Shown: in pieces, positions 25,965 through 35,513 of the stretch
Layout: each line of letters opens with the position of its first letter
Numbering within the stretch: the first letter of the stretch is position 1
Notes under the pieces: generated by a model
What the model saw: the letters and a program-made list of their open reading frames with translations, nothing else
Databases searched by the model: none
What the model was told of the DNA's origin: nothing
Assembly: GCA_964386705.1 (NCBI GenBank)
Contig: CAYLTY010000005.1
Location: 15,520 to 79,519 of the forward strand
From: AM-0621 sp964386705
GTDB lineage: Bacteria > Planctomycetota > Planctomycetia > Planctomycetales > Planctomycetaceae
Length of the DNA stretch: 64,000 bases
Direction: 5' to 3'
Program-made: the position numbers and the translations under genes

Positions 25965-28900
25965 TCATGCCGCGCGGCTCGGCTCAGGCTCTGGAGGCCG
26001 CCGTAACCAAGAGTAAAGAATGGGTACGACAAACAGCGTCAGGATCGTGCCCGCCAACAAGCCGCCGAGCACCGCGCGACCAAGTGGGACATTTGCTTCG
26101 CTACCTTTACCCATCCCGATTGCCATCGGAATCAAGCTGATGAACGTCGCCAGAAAAGTCATAACGATTGGACGAAGCCGCAATCCTCCCGCCTTCACGA
26201 TCGCATCATGAACGCTCATTCCTTGGACTAGCAGGCGGTTCGCAAAGTCCACCAGCAGTACGCTGTTAGCGACCACGATGCCGACCATAAAGATGACGCC
26301 CATGCTAGACTGAACATTCAATCGAGTGCCGGTGCAGTACAATGTAACTAATACGCCGGTCAGGCCCAGAGGGACGACGGCGAGAATAATAAATGGATCC
26401 AGATATGATCTGAACAACGCCACCATGATGAGATAAACGAGAACTGTCGCCATCAGCAGACCGAAGCCCATGCTTCCGAACGCGATTCGCATCTGTTGCA
26501 CCTCGCCGCTCATCCGCACCTGCACACCGGAAGGGATGTTGAGCTTCGCAATCCTGCGTTCAATCTCAGCTGCAACGCTGCCAGCATCTCGTCCCGACAC
26601 ATTTGACATCACCTCAATAATGGGTGAGTAATTGGCGTGAACGATCTCGGCTGAGGTGCTCGTCCGGTGCAATGTTGCAACATTTCGGAGCAATACTGTG
26701 CGGTCAGCATTCTTGCTTGATATTGGGATGTTCATCAGATCGTCGATGGAATCAACTGCTTCCTCACGATACTGAACTCCAACCCAGTATTGATTTCCAC
26801 TTACGGGATCTATCCAGAAGTTTCGCGAAAACTGGATACTAGAATTGAGACATGTAACGACGTTTCGAATGACGTCCTGTTGACTCAATCCAAGATCCGC
26901 AGCCTTCAAACGATCGACTGAAATAAAAAGTTGCGGGTAATCGAACCGCTGCACAATACGCACATCAGCAGCTCCCGGAACTTCCCGCGCGAGTCGCAGA
27001 ATGTCGCGGGCGAGCTTACGCCCTTCCGTTGTCTTCTTGCCTACGATCTGAATGTTGATTGGTGATAGCGCACCGTAATTCAAAGCGGCAGACACGAGAC
27101 CTCCGGTATTGAAAGCGAATTCAATGCCTGGAAATCGTTCGTTAAGGGTCTTTCTCAATCTTGTCGCGTACTCTTGAGCGGTTTGCTGGCGCTGCTCAGT
27201 TAGCTGGACTTTCAGCACCGCATCTTGAGGACCGGTATTTGGCGTGTAGGCTGCTGACCAGTCAGGTACCAGTCCGAGTTCCGAGATAATCATACTCAAG
27301 TCGCTTGCTGGAATTTCTTCCTTAATGGCATCTTCGACTTGGACGATCGTCTTCTCATGCACTTCGAGTCGCGATCCAGTTGGTCCTCGAACAGTGATAA
27401 CGAGTTGCCCGGCATCCACCTCTGGAAACAGTTCTTGGCCCAAATGAGGGCCTAGGGTAAGGGACAGACCGAACAAAACCACCACGGTCAGCACCACCTT
27501 CCAGCGGTGCCGCAAGACAAACTCTAACATCCGCGAGTACACTTTCACAGTATACACTAAAGCTTGATCGATTGGGCCATGAAGCCGTTCAATGAATGAT
27601 TTTTTGCCAGTTCCATGATGATCGGTAGATCCCTTCAACCACGTCGCGCACCAAGCTGGCACAAGCGTCAGAGACAGTCCATAAGACGCCAGCATCGCGA
27701 AGGTCACGCTGAGTGCCAGAGGGCGAAATAGAAATTTCCCCATCCCCGGGGTAAACGCAATAGGCATAAGCACAATGATTGTCGTGCAGGTCGCCACAAG
27801 CACGGGCAATGCGACTTCCCCGGCGCCATCAAGTGCTGCCTGGAAGCTGGATTTCCTCTCACCCTTCAAGTGCAGATGGCGATGCGTATTCTCAAGAACA
27901 ACAATTGCGTTATCGACAAGGGGTCCAATCGCCAGAGCGAGACCCCCGAGCGTCATGGCGTTGACAGTGTTCCCTGTGGCGAGCAGGCAACTGATGGCAG
28001 TTAATATTGAGAGGGGAATGCATGTCACGGCAATAATCGTCGTTCGCATACTTCCCAAGAAGAACAGAATCATCAACGACGCCAGTCCAGCCCCCAAGAT
28101 GCCTTCATGCAATAGACTCTCGATGGCCCCCCGAACGTACACAGATTGATCCATAACGACTTCAGGCTTGACCCCTTCCGGCACGCGTTCAAGCATCGTG
28201 GGAACCGCCTGTTTGACGCCATCCACGACACTCAACGTGCTCGCCCCCTGCTGCCTGTAAACGGGCACATAAACCTGGCGCCGACCATTGATTCGAACGG
28301 TTCCAGTTTGGATGCGCGAAGCATCTTCGACCGTTCCGACATCCTTTACAAAAGTTGCATTACCCGATGTCGTGTTCAACGGGACAAATCCCATTGCTTC
28401 CGGACTTTCGTACATGCTGTCGGAGTCGATCTGATAATCAATGTCCCCAATCCGAGCCCCACCAGTAGGCAGCATGATATTGGAATCACTGATTGCATCG
28501 ACGACATCAACTGGTGAAAGGTTGCGAGCCTCGATCTTGTCTCGATCTACATAGGCCATCACGGCGCGAACTTTGCCCCCGAAGACGGCTGGCGCGACGG
28601 CACCCGGTACTGACTGGATGACATTCCGCAGGTCGTACCGGCCAATGTCCTGAAGCTCACCCTCCGAATGCTTCTCGCTTGACACACTCAGGATGCACGT
28701 GGGCATTGTCGCCGAAGGATCAAACGGTAGTACAATTGATGGCAGCGTTCCGGGAGGGAGATATCGCAGGTTGGACAAGGCAAGAGAATTAACTTGTGTC
28801 AACGCGCTGTTCGGATCGGTAGTGTCGCTAAAATAATTCCGGATGATACTGACACCGACCATGGACTTAGATTCCTGCAGCATCGTCCCATTCGCCTGGC

Positions 28901-29114
28901 CAGTCCAACGTTCCAGGCGGTTCGTAATGTTCTTCTCGACGACACCCGCGGGCATGCCACTATAGAAGGTCATTACCTGCACGGCCGGCGCTCGAAAGAC
29001 GGGTAAGATGTCTACCGGAATCATCCAGGCCGCGACCAATCCGAGTACAACAATAGCGATAGCCAAGACGCTGATTGCATGGCGGTTGTTCAACGCAAAA
29101 CTAACCAGTCCCAT
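25965..29114 (-). CDS. RND efflux permease, block A, 1049 aa
   Basis: The full family length and layout are present: an N-terminal membrane helix (VLAIAIVVLGLVAAWMIPVD), a porter domain, a bundle of helices 2-6 near 335-530, a second helix (VVLTVVVLFGLSLTLG), a second porter domain, and helices 8-12 at the end. It would expel solutes from the periplasm or inner membrane using the proton gradient, with the adaptor and TolC-like proteins downstream. The proton-relay site is altered: helix 4 reads IGPLVDNAIVVLEN, with Asn for the second Asp, and helix 10 reads VVANSVLLVDF, with no Lys. The substrate cannot be inferred. Three minus-strand genes run permease, adaptor, duct. Confidence 0.9.
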   Translation of the reverse strand: MGLVSFALNNRHAISVLAIAIVVLGLVAAWMIPVDILPVFRAPAVQVMTFYSGMPAGVVEKNITNRLERWTGQANGTMLQESKSMVGVSIIRNYFSDTTDPNSALTQVNSLALSNLRYLPPGTLPSIVLPFDPSATMPTCILSVSSEKHSEGELQDIGRYDLRNVIQSVPGAVAPAVFGGKVRAVMAYVDRDKIEARNLSPVDVVDAISDSNIMLPTGGARIGDIDYQIDSDSMYESPEAMGFVPLNTTSGNATFVKDVGTVEDASRIQTGTVRINGRRQVYVPVYRQQGASTLSVVDGVKQAVPTMLERVPEGVKPEVVMDQSVYVRGAIESLLHEGILGAGLASLMILFFLGSMRTTIIAVTCIPLSILTAISCLLATGNTVNAMTLGGLALAIGPLVDNAIVVLENTHRHLHLKGERKSSFQAALDGAGEVALPVLVATCTTIIVLMPIAFTPGMGKFLFRPLALSVTFAMLASYGLSLTLVPAWCATWLKGSTDHHGTGKKSFIERLHGPIDQALVYTVKVYSRMLEFVLRHRWKVVLTVVVLFGLSLTLGPHLGQELFPEVDAGQLVITVRGPTGSRLEVHEKTIVQVEDAIKEEIPASDLSMIISELGLVPDWSAAYTPNTGPQDAVLKVQLTEQRQQTAQEYATRLRKTLNERFPGIEFAFNTGGLVSAALNYGALSPINIQIVGKKTTEGRKLARDILRLAREVPGAADVRIVQRFDYPQLFISVDRLKAADLGLSQQDVIRNVVTCLNSSIQFSRNFWIDPVSGNQYWVGVQYREEAVDSIDDLMNIPISSKNADRTVLLRNVATLHRTSTSAEIVHANYSPIIEVMSNVSGRDAGSVAAEIERRIAKLNIPSGVQVRMSGEVQQMRIAFGSMGFGLLMATVLVYLIMVALFRSYLDPFIILAVVPLGLTGVLVTLYCTGTRLNVQSSMGVIFMVGIVVANSVLLVDFANRLLVQGMSVHDAIVKAGGLRLRPIVMTFLATFISLIPMAIGMGKGSEANVPLGRAVLGGLLAGTILTLFVVPILYSWLRRPPEPEPSRAA

Positions 29115-30138
29115 ACTCAGCGCCCCTATGCGGTCTTAGAGTTGATTCGCGTCTGTAGCTCGTCAGCCGCTGGCTGAGAGCTTTTGGCCAACGAGACTAG
29201 GTCCGTTGAACTTATGTAGCTTCGTCGCCGTTAAGCCGAGAGACGGTACGTGGTCGCACACGCCCACAATTACTTCGAAATTCATTCGATTCGCATCTGT
29301 GGAGATAGGACACAGTGGAAAGATGAACTCGATTAAGGACACCAAACCGCGCTTGGGCGAGGATCCACGCGAATCGCAATTGTCGTGCCGTCTTTGCGTC
29401 TGGTGATCTTATCCGCGGCCCTACAACGAGTCGGGCTCCGCCGAAATGAGAAGAATAGCCCTCGCAATAGCAAAACGCCCTACAAGCATGGAGTCTCTTA
29501 CCCAGCGATGTGGGAAGGCTACGAGCGAAAGCTCAGTTCGGCCCTCGCGCCAAGGGGCGCACCGTGATTCAAAGGACGCTGCACCCGAGAAAAGGACGAA
29601 AGGCAAAGTGAACATTCGATACACTGCATGACTGAGGAAAAGTCCTTTCCTCCATGGCAATCGGTTTTTCCGCATTCTGAAAGCTTGCTTTCGCTGTGCA
29701 GCCTCCAACAGCACAAAAGTATTCGGGACAGTGTCGCCCTATGCGAAAGACGTGCCTCCCAAGATGTAACTTCTGACTTCGTCTTTCACGGGCTTCCCGG
29801 CAGTAGCGAAGAACAGTTGATCGCGTGCGGGCAGAGGCGGATTGAGAGCTTACAGATCAAGTTCCAGCATCGTCTTGCTCCGCCGCGCGCTGCCGAGTGC
29901 TCTTATTCGCTGATACTGAATTAGTTCTCAGAAGAACTCGCGACCAGCCCCTCAATAGCTTATCGAAAACTCAAGAGGAGCGATCGCAGTTGCGGCCCAT
30001 CACGCGCGCAACCGAGGCTGCTTGCAGCGGCGCCGTTCCATTTCTGAGGATGCTAGCCTGTCAGGTACATCTCCTACAAACAAAGGTACCGCAACCGGTA
30101 AAGACTTGTGCTGGCTCACACGTCAGACGCAAAGTGCG
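29115..30138. other. One-kilobase gene-poor stretch
   Basis: No ORF on either strand has a recognisable domain, signal peptide or good ribosome site. The right end must hold sequence downstream of the porin gene, and the left end the promoter of the efflux operon. I see no tRNA, repeat array or clear terminator. Confidence 0.35.
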
Positions 30139-31632
30139 CTAAAAGTCCAACTGGGCCCTCACGCCGACGATGTTGGCCGTACTGTCGCCATGGCTGGCGT
30201 TGTCAAGAAGCGCGCGGATGTAGTTAAACTGTATCTTAGCGTAATTATTGAGATACCAGTTAAGTCCCAATGTAACATCAGACAATCTGCCACCTTGAAT
30301 GTCTCTGCTGTTCAGGTTGAGATACGAATACCGAGCGGCAACCTCCCATGCGCCCCAGCCATATTCGCAGTCGTCATTGCGCACTAGTCCGAAGGGGTGT
30401 TTCACTTGAATGCGGTCAATCGCGCCCTGCTTTCGATTGTAAGGTCGATGTTCGCCCGTCAGGAAGAAGCCCACCTGCGCATAGGCCCCGGGAAAGTACA
30501 TGCTCAGTCCGTTGGTTCGAGTTCCAGACAACCACATTGCTTCGGACTGAACCGACAATGGGCCATCCACCCATAGGACTTCAGTCCCAAAGAGGTTGTA
30601 GTCACGAACGCCTTGGGCGCCGGTATCAATAAAGAACGGTGTGCCATTAAAGTTACCAGGTGCCGCCTGTCCTGAAGTCCCAGCCGGTGTTACGCCTGCT
30701 TGTTCACCAACGAAGTATTCTGGAATGGTCCGGAAGCGGGCAGTCTCGTCTTTTGGGGCGACGTAGTTATAGCCAACGCCCAAGTGAAGGTATTCAGTGC
30801 CTTCGCATTCCCACCATGGAAGCATTGTAATACGACCAACACCGGCGTATCCCCCATTATCAGCCAGTGACCCGCCAAATTGGTCTTGACCCGGTCGATA
30901 GAACGACGCTGCCCAAGTCATCCGCTCGTCTTCGGAATAGTTCCAGAACCCAATACCGATGTGGCGAAAGGGATCAAGGGCCTGAAACAGCAATGAACGC
31001 TCGGCAAACGTCGTATAACGAAAGCTTGAGACTACTTCCAAAGAGAATGGCTGCTTCCATTGACCGACCTTGACATTCCCCAAGAGGGGTACTTGAGTAA
31101 ACTCCATCCACACGTCAGTGAATGTTGGGCGACCAAAGAAGGCGAAGTCCATTTGAACGAAGTAGTTCATGTTCTCTGCAACAGTGCCGTTCGCAGAGAG
31201 GCGTGTGCGCCGAAAACTCGTACCGTCTTGGATGTCACCATTCCCGGGTCCGTCGAGGTCGTTGATGGTGGCTCGATTGTTCGCTGATTGATCGAACCAA
31301 GCGGAGTCCACTTGAAACGCGCCGTGAATCTCCACGCTGGGATACTTGGACCTCGCGGGACTAGGTTTCAGGGCGTCAAAGTCGTGCCGCAAACGCTGGA
31401 GTTCGCGTTCTAAGCGAGCTTCAACCTCAGAGATTTCGTGGGTGGCATCATAAGCAGCGGAGTGATTCGGAGCAGAGGACAATTGCGAACGCTCTGTGTC
31501 GTCTTCGCCGATTCGGTCGTAGCGGTGTTCGATGGGATTGAACGGATCTTGAGCCCACGCCGCCCCGGTGAAAGTCAGATAGCACAGAGAAAAGACAATG
31601 AGCCGAACTCTTGCCACAATACGATCCATCAT
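30139..31632 (-). CDS. Phosphate-selective porin (OprO/P family), 497 aa
   Basis: A signal peptide ends GAAWAQD. Then comes a coiled-coil stretch (EVEARLERELQRLRHDFDAL), as in planctomycete porins that trimerise through an N-terminal helix, and a long run of alternating beta strands. Family marks are FRRTRLSANGTVAENMNYFV, VKVGQWKQPFSLEVVSS, FLTGEHRPYNRKQ and the outer-membrane ending VGVRAQLDF. It would let small solutes through the outer membrane. The start is one of two neighbouring ATGs at 31632 or 31629 with AGGTG upstream. A broken paralog lies at 18.5 kb. Confidence 0.82.
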   Translation of the reverse strand: MMDRIVARVRLIVFSLCYLTFTGAAWAQDPFNPIEHRYDRIGEDDTERSQLSSAPNHSAAYDATHEISEVEARLERELQRLRHDFDALKPSPARSKYPSVEIHGAFQVDSAWFDQSANNRATINDLDGPGNGDIQDGTSFRRTRLSANGTVAENMNYFVQMDFAFFGRPTFTDVWMEFTQVPLLGNVKVGQWKQPFSLEVVSSFRYTTFAERSLLFQALDPFRHIGIGFWNYSEDERMTWAASFYRPGQDQFGGSLADNGGYAGVGRITMLPWWECEGTEYLHLGVGYNYVAPKDETARFRTIPEYFVGEQAGVTPAGTSGQAAPGNFNGTPFFIDTGAQGVRDYNLFGTEVLWVDGPLSVQSEAMWLSGTRTNGLSMYFPGAYAQVGFFLTGEHRPYNRKQGAIDRIQVKHPFGLVRNDDCEYGWGAWEVAARYSYLNLNSRDIQGGRLSDVTLGLNWYLNNYAKIQFNYIRALLDNASHGDSTANIVGVRAQLDF

Positions 31633-32249
31633 CTGGCACCTGAAATTTATGTGGAAGAATGGCGCAACACCCCCCGGTAGCGCCTCGTCCATGAGTTCGC
31701 TACTTTTGAGAGGTTGCCGACAAAGCGAGTCATCGTTTTGTCAACAGCAATTTCTGATTTTAGGAAAGAGAAGGGCTTGCGAGCATTTTAGAGACTCCTC
31801 GGTGTCTCGAAGAGCTCGGAGCCTCTAAAGATGGCAAAGACAGGAGAACGTTGCTCGGAGATCAGCGTGGTTGAGGAGGGAGGTGGGTAGTAGGTTACAA
31901 TAGAAAACTGGGTCAAGGGTATCTTCTGCGTCGAACAACTTGTGCACACATCTACAAAATGAGCGCGTTCTCGCGAACAGTGGGCGTGCGACGGGTTTCA
32001 ACTGCTCATATTGAGCAGCTTCCCTCGAAAGCCGACTGAGCCAATCCCTCAGCAACCTTTCGATCGAACAGACGGTCGCACAACACTCCACAATAATGAG
32101 CCCGGTCGCGTCATCAACCTGCCGGGACACTGACGACTCCGAAGTTGAGTCGTCACTTCGACTTCTTGCCATCCTTCTTTGCGTCCGCTGGTGCGGAGGT
32201 TTGAGGCTTCCCTGCTGGTTTGTCACCGTGACTTCCGCCGTTCGCCAGC
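31633..32249. other. Gene-poor stretch left of the IS3 element
   Basis: The left part is the porin promoter region. The rest shows only weak frames without domains. The stretch runs directly into the left inverted repeat of the IS3 element. Confidence 0.35.
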
Positions 32250-33508
32250 TGGACTTGCCCTCGTTTTGCGGGCGCTCGGCGAAGAGCGTACCTTAGGACG
32301 TGAGGAGTAGAAGCCATGACTGAATCTAGAATTCGTCGGCAGTTTACGCCTGAGTTCAAGCGGGGAGCGGTGCGGTTGGTCGAGCAGCAGGGCTCTTCTT
32401 TCGCCGAGGCGGCGCGGCGACTGGATGTTCGCGAGAATCTCTTGCGGAGACGGCGGCAACAATTTGGCTAGGTGGCGGTGCGTCGCCCCCCGGCACGGTG
32501 CAGCAGACGACTCTGGAAGCCGAGAACCGTCGGCTGCGCGCGGAGAATTCACGGCTTTTGATGGAGCGGGAGATCTTAAAAATTGCGGCGGCCTTCTTCG
32601 CGAGGTGTCGAAGTGAGATATGCCTTCATCAACGATCATCGACAGCAGTGGCCGGTGTCGGCCCAGCGCCTCGTGTTGCAGGTCAGCCGCAGTGGGTATT
32701 ATGCCTGGCGAGGGCGTGGTCCCAATCTCAGTGTGCAACGTCGTGAGGTACTGACAGCACAGATTCGGGAAGTCCATCAGTCCAGCCGGAAGGCATATGG
32801 TTCGCCGCGAGTCCATGCGGAACTCGTGAGCCAAGGTCAGGCATGCAACCGGAAGACGGTGGCGAAGTGCATGCAACAGGCAGAAATTCAGGCCAAAACG
32901 CAGCGTCGGTTTCGAGTGACCACCACGGACTCGAATCATCAATATCCTCTTGCCGAGAACATCGTGGATCGCAGCTTCAGCCCCTCACAGAAAGATGAAA
33001 CGTGGACGTCGGACATTACGTCCATTCCTACGGTGGAGGGCTGGTTGTATCTGGCGGGGGTCGAAGACTTGTTCACGCGTGAGATTGTGGGCTGGTCGAT
33101 GTCGGACTGGATCGACAGTCGACTGGTGGTTGACGCGTTGAACATGGCGCTGTCCCGTCACTGTCCCGGGGAGAAACTGGTGGCCCACTCCGATCGCGGC
33201 GTGCAGTACGCCAGCGAGCATTATCAATGCGTGCTGAATACCCACGGCATCACATGCTCGATGAGCCGTCGAGGGGACTGCTGGAACAATGCTCCGATGG
33301 AAAATCTTTTTCGCCACGTTGAAGAAAGGACTCACTCACCACGAGCAGTATGAAACTCGCGCCGAGGCTTGCCACAGCCTCTTCGAATACATCGAAGTGT
33401 TCTATAACCGAGTCAGTCGGCACTCGGCATTGGGCCATCTGCCACCGGCTCAGTTCGCCAAAGCCACTTAATCCAAATCCGAGCGCCCGCAAAACTTGGG
33501 CAAGTCCA
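32250..33508 (+). mobile_element. IS3-family element with 30-bp terminal inverted repeats
   Basis: Bases 32250-32279 and 33479-33508 are inverted repeats agreeing at 28 of 30 positions. The 1,259-bp unit between them carries an orfA/orfB transposase pair. No target duplication is evident (AGC before, TCG after), so the flanks have changed or the element sits in older IS debris. Another copy of its left end lies at 62966. Confidence 0.88.
32316..33471 (+). pseudogene. IS3-family transposase orfA and orfB, frameshifted
   Basis: OrfA starts at ATG 32316 (RRQFTPEFKRGAVRLVEQQG, a helix-turn-helix) but meets TAG at 32469; its leucine-zipper half (LEAENRRLRAENSRLLMERE) resumes in another frame. OrfB from about 32583 has the integrase core: TWTSDITSI (first Asp), VAHSDRGVQYAS (second Asp), and the last Glu in NNAPMEN. 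Just after it the frame changes near 33305, and the remaining FFATLKKGLTHHEQYETRAE continues in a different frame to 33471. Two separate breaks make the gene inactive, unless the first is part of programmed orfA/orfB slippage. Confidence 0.8.
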
Positions 33509-33528
33509 TCGCGAGCAGTACTCGCCCA

Positions 33529-33815
33529 AGTGACTCTGCAAGTTCTCCGTAAGGATGGGGTCTTGCGAGAGTGGTTGCAGCCGTCTGCGGTGGGGCCGCT
33601 GAATATCAAGCCGGGGCGACCGTGGGAGAATGGCTACCCGGAGAGTTTTCATTCGAAGCTGCGGGACGAATTCCTGAGCTCCGCAGTGTTCGAGTCACTG
33701 CGCGACGCAGTGTCGTTGGGAGCCAGTTGGCGTCGTCAGTATAACGAAGTGCGACCTCACGGTTCGCTGGGGTACGTCACCCCGGCCGAGTTCGCGCGAG
33801 CGTGGGACATGAATT
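33529..33815 (+). pseudogene. Tail of a second IS3-type transposase
   Basis: IKPGRPWENGYPESFHSKLR followed by RRQYNEVRPHGSLGYVTPAE is the C-terminal end of an IS3-group orfB, with the catalytic Glu in WENGYPESF. The front of the gene is missing. It begins directly after the right inverted repeat of the neighbouring IS, which suggests one element landed in the other. Confidence 0.75.
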
Positions 33816-33870
33816 CGTCATCACGGGTTAGGCACCTCGCCTACACGGATTCTTATCCATCTGCTCAAAG

Positions 33871-34029
33871 ATGCGTGTCGCATTCGTTGTATCGGAAGCA
33901 GGACTCGTTCTCGACGAGACCATCGGCACCGTCGAGCACATTGAGTTGTCTCCGACGATCGCCCGTCTAGATGAACTTGACTTCCAAGGAGTTGGCGGAA
34001 AAATCGCGATGCATGCTTTGCAAGAGTAG
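33871..34029 (+). CDS. Short ORF, 52 aa, possibly a gene remnant
   Basis: The frame reads MRVAFVVSEAGLVLDETIGT followed by a plausible folded sequence ending GGKIAMHALQE. I recognise no family and there is no ribosome site. Its protein-like composition suggests the end of a gene cut by the IS cluster. Confidence 0.25.
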   Translation: MRVAFVVSEAGLVLDETIGTVEHIELSPTIARLDELDFQGVGGKIAMHALQE

Positions 34030-34049
34030 CTTTCTCTTCCTCAGTCGAC

Positions 34050-35249
34050 CTATTTGGAATCATCCAGCACGGCGTTCTGCCAGTTGCTTAGAAGGAAGTC
34101 GTAGTCACGACTCACTCCGGAACGCTGAATCGTCATTTTGACATTACAATTCTGCTCGCAGAGAATCTGACGGATAGTAAACAGCGAGTGATTACTCACC
34201 TCGCATCCGTTGAGGTGGGTCAACACGTCATCTGGTTGGATGCCAGCGGCAAACGCGGGGCCGTCAGGATGAACCCGATCGACTACGATCCACTCGCCTT
34301 GTGTCGAAATGATCATGCCGCTCGCATCAAAAACCGGCGGTCGGGAGAATGTTTTTCCGGGCTCAAACCACGCTTGATCGCTCATTAAGTCGAGAGTGAT
34401 CTTGTAGCGGGAGAGGTACTGTAGCCCTAAGGCATTTAATGTGCCTCGATTAAGTTGCAGGTTTCGATGCTCGTACTCGCCAAACTTGAAAACGTCGAGT
34501 TGGGCCTTTGGATTGGTAACAACTCCATCAACAGTTAGTGTCCTGGCCTTGGTTGCCAGCATTTGCAATCGTTCAGATTTCCGCAACTCTTCGAATGTCG
34601 ATGAGGTCACTTCGCCAATTCCAGGCGAGGCCATGCCAGTGTCAATCAGAAACGGAATTTGCAGATCAGGGGCGATGCTGATCAAGACGACTGGGCGATT
34701 GAATTGATCTCGCCTCATCGGGATCGGCTTCGTTGCACGCCCGGGCGCACGCTCAAAAAACGCAACCGATCCAGAGTCAAAATCCAGCTCAATCACAAAC
34801 TTCCGAAGGAAGTTAATTCCCAATATGCCTTTGATGTTATACCCAGACATTCGTCGGAGTTCTGCGAGATCCACGATTATCGCATCCCCGTGAATTTGAA
34901 TGTCTGTACTAGAGAGCTTGAATTCCGGAAGAACATATGTCGCAGGGAAACCTTTTGGATAGGATTGACGACTTCGGCTCAGAGGTCCAAGTTCATCGGC
35001 AAGCGATTTATCGAGGACATTCGTCATCGCTCCCGTGTCGAGCAGGAACTTATACTCAATCCCTCTCACGCTCACGGGAATCAGTAACACGTCTCCGCGA
35101 TTTGCAACTGGATATCGAACAATCTCATCTCCGTCTGTCGACGCGGGTAGGAGCGGACTTGTTTCAATCACTCCAAGCTGTTCTTGCCCAGAAGCAACTA
35201 GAGTCCAAAGGGCGATGGTGATCCAAACCGCGAGGATGGTGCTCTTCAC
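34050..35249 (-). CDS. Secreted double-retropepsin/PDZ protein, subfamily I, copy B, 399 aa
   Basis: It is a close relative of the protein at 17.2 kb: FLLDTGAMTNVLDKSLADEL in the first aspartyl unit, FLIDTGMASPGIGEV in the second, LGLQYLSRYKITLDL as partner strand, and a PDZ end with DGPAFAAGIQPDDVLTHLNG. The N-terminus is a signal peptide (ILAVWITIALWTLVASGQEQ). Start GTG 35249 is preferred since AGGGAG lies eight bases before it; ATG 35270 would put that site inside the gene. It lies downstream of block B's TolC-like gene on the same strand, with a 264-base gap. Confidence 0.8.
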   Translation of the reverse strand: MKSTILAVWITIALWTLVASGQEQLGVIETSPLLPASTDGDEIVRYPVANRGDVLLIPVSVRGIEYKFLLDTGAMTNVLDKSLADELGPLSRSRQSYPKGFPATYVLPEFKLSSTDIQIHGDAIIVDLAELRRMSGYNIKGILGINFLRKFVIELDFDSGSVAFFERAPGRATKPIPMRRDQFNRPVVLISIAPDLQIPFLIDTGMASPGIGEVTSSTFEELRKSERLQMLATKARTLTVDGVVTNPKAQLDVFKFGEYEHRNLQLNRGTLNALGLQYLSRYKITLDLMSDQAWFEPGKTFSRPPVFDASGMIISTQGEWIVVDRVHPDGPAFAAGIQPDDVLTHLNGCEVSNHSLFTIRQILCEQNCNVKMTIQRSGVSRDYDFLLSNWQNAVLDDSK

Positions 35250-35513
35250 TGTTCCACTCCCTTTGCACATTCACCACCATTGCAACCGTGGCCGTCCGTC
35301 CTGAGTATACGACGCCACGCGAAAACCGATTACAAAACCTGCTCCACAGCCCTTGCGTCTCGATTGTCGAGCGCCGAATTCATAGGTCAGCAGTATAAGA
35401 AATGCCGCCCGGCCATCGCCTTGGAACATGTGCGTGCGCCGCACCCTTATCGCATCGAAATGTGTGATACTCAAAGTCAGGCTGGTGGCCGCGATGAGCA
35501 GTTGAGTAAATCG

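Noticed and set aside
29421..29924. Overlapping ORFs of about 97 residues on both strands
   Set aside because: Both have random-looking composition, no ribosome site and no domain; each is compatible with chance in GC-rich DNA.
31825..32226. 133-residue minus-strand ORF before the IS3 element
   Set aside because: Composition is not protein-like and no motif is seen; it runs over debris next to an IS.
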